From an uncultured Lachnospiraceae bacterium (lineage in GTDB: Bacteria > Bacillota_A > Clostridia > Lachnospirales > Lachnospiraceae), in contig CACYDL010000050.1 of NCBI GenBank assembly GCA_902773195.1, forward strand, positions 1 through 20,971: a DNA stretch of 20,971 bases, given 5' to 3'. Numbering within the stretch: position 1 is the first letter of the stretch; each line of letters begins with the position of its first letter. The translations under genes and the position numbers were made by a program. Below, in pieces: positions 14,315-20,971 of this stretch. Under the pieces are notes generated by a model. It had not been told where the DNA came from. It did not search any database and saw only the letters and a program-made list of their open reading frames with translations.

Positions 14315-15304
14315 ATGAAGGCTGTAGGAAGCTTTGGCATCGTCAACGCCGACACGAGCGGTCCCGGCGCTTTCCTGAGAGCGGCGAAGTGGTACTGGGA
14401 TGAAGTCACGGACATGTTCGCGGCGGCAGGATTTACGTCCATTATGATTCCGATGGTTCCCAATACGGAGAACGTATCCCGCAACGGCGCGCCCATCTGC
14501 ACGGCGTCGATCCGCACGAGATTCGGCTCTCCTGCCGGGTACAGGAAGTACCTCAACGAGAAGGGCATCGACAACGTGGAGGTCATCGGCATCTCCGCCC
14601 AGGCGCAGTTCAACAGCCTCTTCGAGACGGGCCTTCCCATGGAGAAGTTCTTCGACGCGTTCTACGAGCACGCCGTCGACTGCGCGGACGCACTGACGGA
14701 GCTTGGCGGCAGCACGCTCCTGATCTCCCCGACGCCGGGCGTCGGCTTCCTGGAGCAGGTGTTCGAGGGCGACGAAGCGAAGACCGCCGCCTTCCTTGAG
14801 GACGCGGCCGCCTGCATGAACAGGATCGGCGCCGCCTGCAAAGAGAAGGGGATCAACGCGGTGATCCGCAACGAGTACTGGACGCTGATGCGCGGCGCGG
14901 CCGTCGACGCCTTCCTGGAGAAGCTCGACGCGGACGTCGTCACCTACGCCCCGGATCCGGCCCATCTCGTCATCGCCGGAGCCGATTACGCCGCTTACTA
15001 TGAGAAGTACGCGAAGCAGGCGAAGGCGGTCTGCTTCACCGATACGAAATTCGTGGATGAGCTGGACGTCTACAAGACCATCTCTCCCGAATTCCCGCAG
15101 GACGGCAGGCTCCAGAGAGTCTACTACGACCTGGGCTTCGGCGGCATCGACTTCGACCGTCTCTACAGGATCCTGAAGGACAGCGATTTCGACGGACCGG
15201 TGATCCTGGATTCGAAGTACTCGCTGGATATCCCGAAGGGCATCCTCAGAATGCGCACGTTCTGGAACAGGCTGGAAAAGAATTACGCGGCGGAGGTGAA
15301 ATGA
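14315..15304 (+). CDS. Divergent TIM-barrel sugar isomerase-like protein (altered metal site)
   Basis: This 329-residue protein is an apparent paralogue of the next gene: both have an N-E-[YF]-W motif and a similar layout. Two candidate ligands are kept, E187 (IRNEYW) and D214/H217 (YAPDPAHL). At the third site, where the neighbour has FHLKDT, this protein reads FTDTKF (T242, D243), and at the fourth ILDSKY (D299) replaces IESDG. It may therefore use a changed metal site, or act as a partner subunit without its own activity. A GGTAGG-type ribosome site lies ahead of the start. It overlaps the next gene by 4 bp, implying equal production. No gene symbol can be assigned. Confidence 0.82.
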   Translation: MKAVGSFGIVNADTSGPGAFLRAAKWYWDEVTDMFAAAGFTSIMIPMVPNTENVSRNGAPICTASIRTRFGSPAGYRKYLNEKGIDNVEVIGISAQAQFNSLFETGLPMEKFFDAFYEHAVDCADALTELGGSTLLISPTPGVGFLEQVFEGDEAKTAAFLEDAAACMNRIGAACKEKGINAVIRNEYWTLMRGAAVDAFLEKLDADVVTYAPDPAHLVIAGADYAAYYEKYAKQAKAVCFTDTKFVDELDVYKTISPEFPQDGRLQRVYYDLGFGGIDFDRLYRILKDSDFDGPVILDSKYSLDIPKGILRMRTFWNRLEKNYAAEVK

Positions 15305-16239
15305 TGGAGAAGAGAAATATCAATTACACCTACATGACCAACCTGTGGGGCAACATCAATTACAAGCAGATCAACAACTTCGACGAGTGGTACATGGGTG
15401 ATTTCGGTTCCGCCTACTACTACCAGGACTGGGACAAGATCCTCCGCTACTTCGCCGGGGCCGGCTTCAAGGGAATCGAGATCATGGTCTTCTCGGTTCC
15501 GAGCATCCGGAACGCCTTCGGCTCCATGAAGAATTTCAAGGAATTCGCCCAGGAGCGGGGCATCGAGCGCATCACCGGCATGTTCTCCCATCACGTCGGA
15601 TCCCAGGACAAGAGAAATCATCCCGCGATCTTTGCCTATGAGCAGCAGGCGATCGACGCCCTGGCGGAGTGCGACGGCATCAACCTCATCGTCCAGCCGG
15701 CGGGACAGTACTACGGCACCGGCCCCCTCGACGAGGAAGGACTGAAGAACGTCGCCGAGTGCATGAACACGGTCGGACGCATGTGCGCCGAGAAGGGCCT
15801 CGCGGTCTCCATTCACAACGAGTTCTGGTGCGCGGTCAACAAGTACGATCACGAGAAGTTCCTCGAGATGACGGATCCGCGGTACGTCTTCTACTGCCTC
15901 GACACCGCCCAGGTCTCGATCATGGGCAAGGACATCTGCAAGTTCTATGACGATTATCACGACAGGGTCCAGTACTTCCACCTGAAGGACACGACCTACA
16001 TCAACGCCCCGGACGAAAAGAGATTCGGACCCGGCGCCGAATTCGACGAGCACGGCGCCCGCTGGTTCTGGGAGCCGGGCGGAGGACTTCTGGATTTCAA
16101 GGGACTGCTTGCCCTGATGAAGAAGCATCAGCACAAGGGATGGGTCGGCATCGAATCCGACGGGACGCCGGATCCGCTTTCCACGATCCTTCTGACCAAG
16201 AACTACATCGACACCGTCCTGGACCCGATCTACAGATAA
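15301..16239 (+). CDS. TIM-barrel sugar isomerase/dehydratase-like protein (intact metal site)
   Basis: This 312-residue protein of the xylose-isomerase-like superfamily keeps all four expected metal ligands: E174 (IHNEFW), D201 (CLDTAQ), H227 (YFHLKDT) and E285 (GIESDG). Relatives include inosose dehydratase (IolE), sugar epimerases and the enzymes that cleave 3-keto-glycosides by elimination. Its start overlaps the stop of the divergent paralogue (ATGATG against TGA), suggesting a two-subunit enzyme. The N-terminal stretch NINYTYMTNLWGNINYKQIN is unusually long before the first barrel strand. It is followed by a 97-bp spacer and the VOC gene. The substrate is unknown; a keto-sugar from the dehydrogenase is inferred. 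Confidence 0.88.
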   Translation: MMEKRNINYTYMTNLWGNINYKQINNFDEWYMGDFGSAYYYQDWDKILRYFAGAGFKGIEIMVFSVPSIRNAFGSMKNFKEFAQERGIERITGMFSHHVGSQDKRNHPAIFAYEQQAIDALAECDGINLIVQPAGQYYGTGPLDEEGLKNVAECMNTVGRMCAEKGLAVSIHNEFWCAVNKYDHEKFLEMTDPRYVFYCLDTAQVSIMGKDICKFYDDYHDRVQYFHLKDTTYINAPDEKRFGPGAEFDEHGARWFWEPGGGLLDFKGLLALMKKHQHKGWVGIESDGTPDPLSTILLTKNYIDTVLDPIYR

Positions 16240-16336
16240 GCCGCACGTCCGGCCGGGACGGCGCGGAGCCGGTTCAGAATCAATAACGTTCATAATCAAC
16301 AAAATTCATAATACAAATTAACGGAGGGGACATATC

Positions 16337-16831
16337 ATGATGGACACACAGTTCGCAAAGTTTTTACAGATCGGCATCATCGTTGAGAACGTCGAGGAGA
16401 CAATCAAGAACTATGAGAAGTACGGAATCGGCCCGTGGAGAGTCAGCCCGCTGGATTCCGCCGAGTTCCCGGATTTCACGATGAACGGAACGCGCGACCG
16501 TCTTCAGACGATCATGGCCTTCTGCGACTGCTGGGGATTTGAGATCGAGCTCATCCAGCCGATCAGCGAAAGCCCCTACAAGACCTGGCTCGACGAGCAC
16601 GGCCCGGGCATGCACCACATCGCGCTGATCACGAGAGACAGCTTCGACAAGGTCATCGAGGAGCACAAGGTCAACACCGGAAGAGATCCGTGGCTGTGGT
16701 GCAAGGATCCGGTCATCGGCATGGAGTTCGCCTATCTGGATCTCCACAAGGAACTGGGACTTTTCCTGGAGGTCTACAACGAGGAGAAGCACGGCGGACT
16801 TCCCGCAAACTTCAAGCTTCCGGAAGAATAA
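16337..16831 (+). CDS. VOC-superfamily metalloprotein (glyoxalase / methylmalonyl-CoA epimerase-like)
   Basis: This 164-residue protein has two beta-alpha-beta-beta-beta modules typical of the vicinal oxygen chelate superfamily. Likely metal ligands are Q11 (FLQIGIIV, where many relatives have His), E71 (FEIELIQP), H94 (PGMHHIAL) and E145 (FLEVYNE). Module layout and the GPGMHHIALIT motif recall methylmalonyl-CoA epimerase, but the role could be epimerase, isomerase, lyase or dioxygenase. AACGGAGGGG is a strong ribosome site; the gene starts with two Met codons, so the start may be 3 bp later. It lies between the TIM-barrel pair and the aldo/keto reductase in one direction. A metal-stabilised enolate step on a keto intermediate is a reasonable inference. 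Confidence 0.87.
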   Translation: MMDTQFAKFLQIGIIVENVEETIKNYEKYGIGPWRVSPLDSAEFPDFTMNGTRDRLQTIMAFCDCWGFEIELIQPISESPYKTWLDEHGPGMHHIALITRDSFDKVIEEHKVNTGRDPWLWCKDPVIGMEFAYLDLHKELGLFLEVYNEEKHGGLPANFKLPEE

Positions 16832-16851
16832 TTTACGGCAGGAAAAACGAT

Positions 16852-16902
16852 CCGGGGCGGAGCGGCCTCCGAGGAAATGCGGAGCGGGCCGTCCCGCCCC
16901 GG
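16852..16902 (+). promoter_or_regulatory. GC-rich intercistronic hairpin between VOC and AKR genes
   Basis: CCGGGGCGG (16852-16860) pairs exactly with CCGCCCCGG (16894-16902); inside it CGGCC pairs with GGCCG and TCCG with CGGA around an AGGAAATG loop, with small bulges. No T-run follows, so RNA stability or partial attenuation is more likely than full termination. Confidence 0.6.
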
Positions 16903-16942
16903 GCCACAGAACGCAAAAGGTCATATAAGGGAGGAAACGGAT

Positions 16943-17908
16943 ATGGAATACACGACATTCAAGGGCATTGACAAGAAAATCAGCAAGTTCTTCATGGGAA
17001 CCTTCGGCATGTTCCCGGACAACATGGAGAAGCACTTCACGACGCTGGACGCCGCCTTCGATCTGGGCATCAACTGCATCGACACCGCCCGCGCCTATGA
17101 TTCCGAGCCGACCGTCGGGGCGTGGATCGAGAGCCGCGGCAACCGCGAGGACATCGTTCTTCTTTCCAAGGGCGCTCATCCGAAGGACGATGTGCAGCGC
17201 GTGACCCCGGAGGACATGGATTATGACATGAACCTCACGCTGGAGGCCCTGAAGACGGACTACCTCGACATCTATCTGCTTCACAGGGACAACACCGATC
17301 TGCCGGTCGGCCCCATCGTCGAGAAGCTCAACGAGTTCAAGGCCGACGGAAAGGTCAGGATCTTCGGCGGATCCAACTGGACGCATCAGCGCCTGGAGGA
17401 GGCCAACGAGTACGCCTACGCCCACAACCTCGAGCCGATGTCCGTCTCTTCCCCGAACTTCAGCCTCGCGGAGCAGGTCAAGAATCCCTTCGCCCCCGGC
17501 TGCGTGACCATCGCCGGCAACAAGAACGCCGACGCCCAGGCGTGGTACATCAACAACCAGATGCCGGTCCTGGCCTACTCCTCCCTCGCCAGAGGCTTGT
17601 TCTCCGGCCGCATCACCAGGGAGCTTCTCGCCAATGATCCGGAGAAGATCGATATGTTCTGCCGCATCGGCTACTGCTATGAAGAGAACTTCGTCCGTCT
17701 TGACCGCTGCGCGGAAATCGCGGCCGAGAAGGGCTGCACGATCCCGCAGGTCGCCATGGCCTACGTCCTTGACAGCCCGCTGAACGCTTTCCCGATCATC
17801 GGCGCGGCGAACCGCTCCGAGATCGAGTCCTCCATCGGCGCCCTGAACGTGAAACTTACGCCCCAGGAAGTCCTTTATCTTGAGCTGAAGTCCGATTCAA
17901 GGGTATAA
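16943..17908 (+). CDS. Aldo/keto reductase
   Basis: This 321-residue NAD(P)H-dependent oxidoreductase has the AKR catalytic tetrad: D47 and Y52 (IDTARAYD), K76 (LLSKG) and H114 (YLLHRD). The cofactor region near the C-terminus (FPIIGAANRSEIESS) is also present. These enzymes reduce aldehydes or ketones, including keto-sugars. The start at 16943 follows AAGGGAGGAAACGG; a longer frame beginning at 16877 runs through the intercistronic hairpin and is rejected. In this cluster it may restore a keto group after elimination or reduce the released product. A possible internal promoter for the next gene overlaps its last codons. Confidence 0.93.
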   Translation: MEYTTFKGIDKKISKFFMGTFGMFPDNMEKHFTTLDAAFDLGINCIDTARAYDSEPTVGAWIESRGNREDIVLLSKGAHPKDDVQRVTPEDMDYDMNLTLEALKTDYLDIYLLHRDNTDLPVGPIVEKLNEFKADGKVRIFGGSNWTHQRLEEANEYAYAHNLEPMSVSSPNFSLAEQVKNPFAPGCVTIAGNKNADAQAWYINNQMPVLAYSSLARGLFSGRITRELLANDPEKIDMFCRIGYCYEENFVRLDRCAEIAAEKGCTIPQVAMAYVLDSPLNAFPIIGAANRSEIESSIGALNVKLTPQEVLYLELKSDSRV

Positions 17909-17909
17909 T
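17880..17909 (+). promoter_or_regulatory. Possible promoter for the ROK-type regulator
   Basis: TTGAGC (17880-17885), an 18-bp spacer and a perfect TATAAT (17904-17909) overlap the stop codon of the aldo/keto reductase. It could let the regulator and the thiolase genes be expressed separately. Confidence 0.45.
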
Positions 17910-17963
17910 CATACAGAGAAACAATAACGCAGGAGCAAAGCAGACGGGAACGGCAGGAAAAGC

Positions 17964-19154
17964 ATGAAAGCAGCCAATACAATGGAGGTTCGACAGCAGA
18001 ACGCTCTGTATATCATGAGGGATATCGAGTGCTTCCCCGGGATCACGATCGCCGAGATCGCGAAGAACAGGGAGGTGAGCGTCGCCACGGTCTCCAATAT
18101 TGTAAATCTGCTGAAAGCAGGAGGATTTATCACGGCGGCCGGCGCCGCCGTCTCCTCCGGCGGCCGGCGGCCGGTGCAGCTGTCGGTCAGCGCGGACTAT
18201 CAGAAATACCTCGGCGTCAGCGTCGCCGGGCACACGGTGTACCTGGTGCTGACGGACTTCGCCGGCACCATCCTGAAGAAAGAGAGATTCTATCGGGAAT
18301 ACGCCGGCACGAGGGAGTACTGGAGCGGCGTCGCGGCTCTTGCGGAGGAGTTCTGCGGAGAGGCGTACGCGTCCTGCCTCACCGGCATCGCGCTGCCGGG
18401 TTTCGTCGATGAGGAGCGCGGCATCGTGACCGGCACGGAGACGCTGGGCGTGCCGGTGGTCCTCCTGGAAGACGTCCGCGCGGCGTTCGGGGAGGACGTC
18501 TCGGTCGGAGACGCGGGAATGCTCGCCGGTCTCGCCCAGACCTTCGGTAAGGCGGATTATCCCGACAGCTTTTTCATTCTTCTCAGCCGGCGCATCAGCG
18601 GGTTTCCGATCCGCAGCGACGAGCTCATCCGGACCGGCGGCTCGGGCGTCGACGTCGGCGCCATGATCCTGGATCCCCGGGGGACGACGCGCGATTACGG
18701 GATTCCCGGGAGCTTCCTCGAGCTGTGCTCCGCCAGCCGGATCATCGATCTGATGAAGAGACGCGGAGCGGCCGAGGCCGGCTACGAAGCCTTTTTCAGG
18801 GACATCGCCGGGGGGAACGAGGAGTATCGCGCCCTCTGGGACGAATATCTCGGATATCTTGCCCTCGCGCTTTGCAATCTCAGGGCCGCCTACGGCATCG
18901 GCCTTGTGATCGGCGGCGAGATGGCAGGCTATATAAGTGAATACGCGGAGGAACTGGAGAAAAAAGCCGCCGCCTTCGCCCCGGCGCACGGGCGGAATGT
19001 TTCCGTCTCGTTCAGCTCCTGGGGGGAGTACGACGACGCCTGCGGGGCCGCGCTGGCGGCCAGGCACGAACACGTAACCGGATTGATTCCGACTCTCATG
19101 AAAGGCGCGCCGCCCCACACCGTCCGCGGAAGGAAACGGCGCAGCGCTTCGTGA
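17964..19154 (+). CDS. ROK-family-like transcriptional regulator with degenerate sugar-kinase domain
   Basis: This 396-residue protein has an N-terminal winged helix (residues about 10-70, ITIAEIAKNREVSVATVSNIVNLLKAGGFI) followed by a SSGGRRP linker, both typical of NagC/XylR-type ROK regulators. The rest follows the ROK length and plan, but the signature sites are lost. The ATP loop expected as DxGGT reads GVSVAGHTVYLVLTDFAG, and no zinc-binding C-x-C-G-x-x-G-C stretch is visible. It is therefore a sensor or DNA-binding protein, not a kinase. The C-terminus ends in a basic tail (RGRKRRSAS). GGCAGGAAAAGC precedes the start. Being inside the cluster, between reductase and thiolase, it probably responds to a pathway metabolite. 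Confidence 0.85.
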   Translation: MKAANTMEVRQQNALYIMRDIECFPGITIAEIAKNREVSVATVSNIVNLLKAGGFITAAGAAVSSGGRRPVQLSVSADYQKYLGVSVAGHTVYLVLTDFAGTILKKERFYREYAGTREYWSGVAALAEEFCGEAYASCLTGIALPGFVDEERGIVTGTETLGVPVVLLEDVRAAFGEDVSVGDAGMLAGLAQTFGKADYPDSFFILLSRRISGFPIRSDELIRTGGSGVDVGAMILDPRGTTRDYGIPGSFLELCSASRIIDLMKRRGAAEAGYEAFFRDIAGGNEEYRALWDEYLGYLALALCNLRAAYGIGLVIGGEMAGYISEYAEELEKKAAAFAPAHGRNVSVSFSSWGEYDDACGAALAARHEHVTGLIPTLMKGAPPHTVRGRKRRSAS

Positions 19155-19180
19155 GATACTGACCGAAAAGGAGAACCGAT

Positions 19181-20464
19181 ATGGTCGAGGGAAAACTGGG
19201 GAACTACAAAAGAAGTGTATCGATTATCGGCGTCGGTGCAACGCCGTTCTGCGATATCACTGAGATTCCGGAGTACGAGGGGCTCACGGAAGGGGAATTT
19301 TTCGGGCATGCCGCACTGATGGCCATGGAGGACGCCGGCCTTGAGCCGAGAGACGTCGACTATTTCTATCACGGCTCCGCGAATCCTAAATTCTTCAACA
19401 ACGCCGCCACGCCGAACATGCAGGTCGCCGAGTGGTTCGGTATGAGAGGCAAGGGTTCCATTCACCATTCCGAGGCATGCTGCTCGGGCTATGTCGGCCT
19501 GGAGGAGGCGGTGATGGACGTCGCCAGCGGCGCCCATGACATCGTGCTCAGCGGCTGCGTGGAGATGGCCTGCGGTCTTCCCGTTCCCGGAAAGCCGGCC
19601 CACATCAGAAGACAGATCACCACCGACGACGTCATCCCGGATATCGAAGCCATCATGGACCGCGCCTACACGAGGGCCCTCGGCGGCGGACATATCGGCC
19701 AGGACGACTGGATCGACCTCTACAGGAAAGAGAACGGTCTGACCGACGAGCAGATCGACCTGATTCTCAACACCATGTCCTACAACGGCAGAAGAGCGGC
19801 CGCGCTCAATCCGCTGGCCATGCTCCGCACTCCCTTCGAGGAGCTGGCGAAGGAGGCCGGTTACGACGACGTGATGGAGTATCTCGCCTCCCCTTACAAC
19901 CCGAAGACGACCATGTATCTCCGCAACACGGGGAACGCCCCCAGCGCGGACGGCGCGGCCTGCTGCATCGTGTGTCCCACGGAGATGGCCGGACAGTTCC
20001 GTCAGAAGCCGGTGGAGGTCCTCGGGATCGGCGCCTCCTGCCTCGAGCTGATGCGTCCGCACAACGAGAAGGAGATCACGAAGGAGGCGGCCAGACAGGT
20101 CTACGCCGCGACGGGACTTACCCCGGACGACATCGATCTGCTGCTCGTAAACGACTTCGTCCTTCCCTCCCAGCTGCTGGCGGCCGAGGAGGTCGGCTAC
20201 CTGCCGAAGGGCGAGGGCTGGAAATGGGTTCTTGAGGGCAGAACCGCCTTCGACGGCGACCGCCCCATCAATCCTCACGGCGGCCGCACTTCCTACGGAC
20301 ACGCCTACGGTGCCTCCGGCATGGCGGACATCTACGAGGCGGTTCTTCAGCTGAGGGGACAGGCCGGAGCGCATCAGGTAAAGAACAACCCGAAGACAGC
20401 GATGCTCCGCGGATTCGGCGGCGGCCAGAACTGCCGCATACCGATCCTCAGGGTGGTTGAATAA
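19181..20464 (+). CDS. Thiolase-fold acyltransferase/aldolase (SCP2/PhlC-like clade)
   Basis: This 427-residue thiolase-fold protein has a likely nucleophile C100 in SEACCSGYVGL and the C-terminal NPHGGRTSYGHAYGASG motif, where H374 occupies the GHP histidine position. The second catalytic cysteine of classical biosynthetic thiolases (in CxGGG) is replaced: the sequence reads RGFGGGQN with Gly at 411. This pattern and the DUF35 partner immediately downstream place it with thiolases that work with DUF35 proteins (archaeal acetoacetyl-CoA thiolase, PhlC, and Ltp2-type retro-aldolases). It may make or break a carbon-carbon bond with a CoA or non-CoA substrate. It is 26 bp from the ROK regulator stop, with AAAAGGAGAACC as ribosome site, and 14 bp from DUF35. 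Confidence 0.87.
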   Translation: MVEGKLGNYKRSVSIIGVGATPFCDITEIPEYEGLTEGEFFGHAALMAMEDAGLEPRDVDYFYHGSANPKFFNNAATPNMQVAEWFGMRGKGSIHHSEACCSGYVGLEEAVMDVASGAHDIVLSGCVEMACGLPVPGKPAHIRRQITTDDVIPDIEAIMDRAYTRALGGGHIGQDDWIDLYRKENGLTDEQIDLILNTMSYNGRRAAALNPLAMLRTPFEELAKEAGYDDVMEYLASPYNPKTTMYLRNTGNAPSADGAACCIVCPTEMAGQFRQKPVEVLGIGASCLELMRPHNEKEITKEAARQVYAATGLTPDDIDLLLVNDFVLPSQLLAAEEVGYLPKGEGWKWVLEGRTAFDGDRPINPHGGRTSYGHAYGASGMADIYEAVLQLRGQAGAHQVKNNPKTAMLRGFGGGQNCRIPILRVVE

Positions 20465-20478
20465 GGAGGACCGAAGCC

Positions 20479-20895
20479 ATGATGAAGATTGAAAGAGTCG
20501 TCTCCAAATTTTACGAAGGCCTGGCGCAGCACAAGATCTACGGGAGAAAATGCAAGGAATGCGGCTCGATCGAATTCCCGCCCCGCTACGCCTGCAACAC
20601 CTGCGGCTACCACGAGACCGAGTGGGTGGAGCTGTCCGGCCGGGGAATGCTTCACAGCATCATCCTGCCGTCCACGCTGAACGCGGATCCCTGGAACAGC
20701 AAGATCGGCCCCTATTTCTACGGACTCGTCCAGCTGGAGGAGGGCCCGATGTTCAACTGCACGGTCTTCGGACTCAAGAAGAAGCAGGCGAGAATGCTTC
20801 GCGACAAGCTTCCGATCCCCGTCCACGCCATCTTCGCCGAGAGGGACGGATTTACGACGATTTTCTTCGAGGTCGACGAGGTGCCCCAGGCATAA
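20479..20895 (+). CDS. DUF35 zinc-ribbon / OB-fold protein, thiolase partner
   Basis: This 138-residue protein has an N-terminal rubredoxin-like zinc ribbon (C25-x2-C28 ... C39-x2-C42; KCKECGSIEFPPRYACNTCG) followed by an OB-fold from about residue 50 (GMLHSIILPS, YFYGLVQLEEGPMFNCTVFG). DUF35 proteins pair with thiolase-fold enzymes and help bind the acyl or CoA group or bridge active sites. It starts at ATGATG, so the true start may be 3 bp later, behind the AAGGAGGACC ribosome site. It directly follows the thiolase gene by 14 bp. The remaining 76 bp of the window are purine-rich and show no gene; the cluster may continue beyond them. Confidence 0.92.
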   Translation: MMKIERVVSKFYEGLAQHKIYGRKCKECGSIEFPPRYACNTCGYHETEWVELSGRGMLHSIILPSTLNADPWNSKIGPYFYGLVQLEEGPMFNCTVFGLKKKQARMLRDKLPIPVHAIFAERDGFTTIFFEVDEVPQA

Positions 20896-20971
20896 AGGCC
20901 GGGAGACAGAAAGCAGAAACAAAGATTGGAAATACAGTAAAAATACAGCAGAAATGCAAAGACAGAGCGGA

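Noticed and set aside
14315..16239. C-glycoside deglycosidase (DgpB/DgpC-type) assignment for the TIM-barrel pair
   Set aside because: That enzyme needs a small beta-subunit of about 140 residues next to the TIM barrel; here both genes encode TIM barrels and no such small subunit is seen.
18929..20374. Minus-strand open frame of 481 codons opposite the thiolase gene
   Set aside because: The plus strand encodes an unmistakable thiolase with its DUF35 partner; the antisense product has no family features.

Overview
The window looks like chromosomal DNA from a GC-rich, Gram-positive anaerobe of the Clostridia, plausibly a gut or rumen Lachnospiraceae-like organism. The evidence is strong AGGAGG-type ribosome binding sites, TTGACA/TATAAT promoters, a CUT1-type sugar ABC transporter, RpiR- and ROK-type regulators, and an iron-sulfur flavoprotein. 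This placement is an inference: there is no rRNA or marker gene here. No tRNA, rRNA, CRISPR array, insertion sequence or phage gene was seen.

Region A (1-6314) is a self-contained fructan or difructose-anhydride operon. A consensus promoter is followed by two related palindromic operators. Then come a sugar-binding protein, an intercistronic hairpin, two permeases, a GH172 (DUF2961) enzyme, a GH32 beta-fructofuranosidase and a strong terminator. The transporter ATPase is not encoded here. GH172 members cleave alpha-fructofuranosyl linkages and GH32 members cleave beta linkages, so together they could open mixed alpha/beta difructose dianhydrides after import.

Region B (6315-10788) is a patchwork of unrelated single genes. 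It holds four copies of a 38-bp tandem repeat, an AEC-family permease on the minus strand, an untidy intergenic stretch, an iron-sulfur flavoprotein, an M20 amidohydrolase whose 3' end is partly duplicated, and a secreted L,D-transpeptidase-like protein behind a perfect consensus promoter.

Region C (10894-20895) is the most interesting part: an apparent catabolic cluster built on oxidised sugars or polyols. In order it holds an RpiR regulator, a TIM-barrel sugar isomerase, a Gfo/Idh/MocA dehydrogenase, a terminator, a palindrome plus new promoter, two overlapping TIM-barrel genes (one with an altered metal site), a VOC metalloenzyme, an aldo/keto reductase, a ROK-fold regulator lacking the kinase motifs, a thiolase-fold protein and its DUF35 zinc-ribbon/OB-fold partner. 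A plausible logic is oxidation of a ring hydroxyl, isomerisation or beta-elimination by the TIM barrels, reduction by the aldo/keto reductase, and carbon-carbon bond chemistry by thiolase-DUF35. I do not recognise this exact set as a described pathway. The cluster may continue past the right edge.
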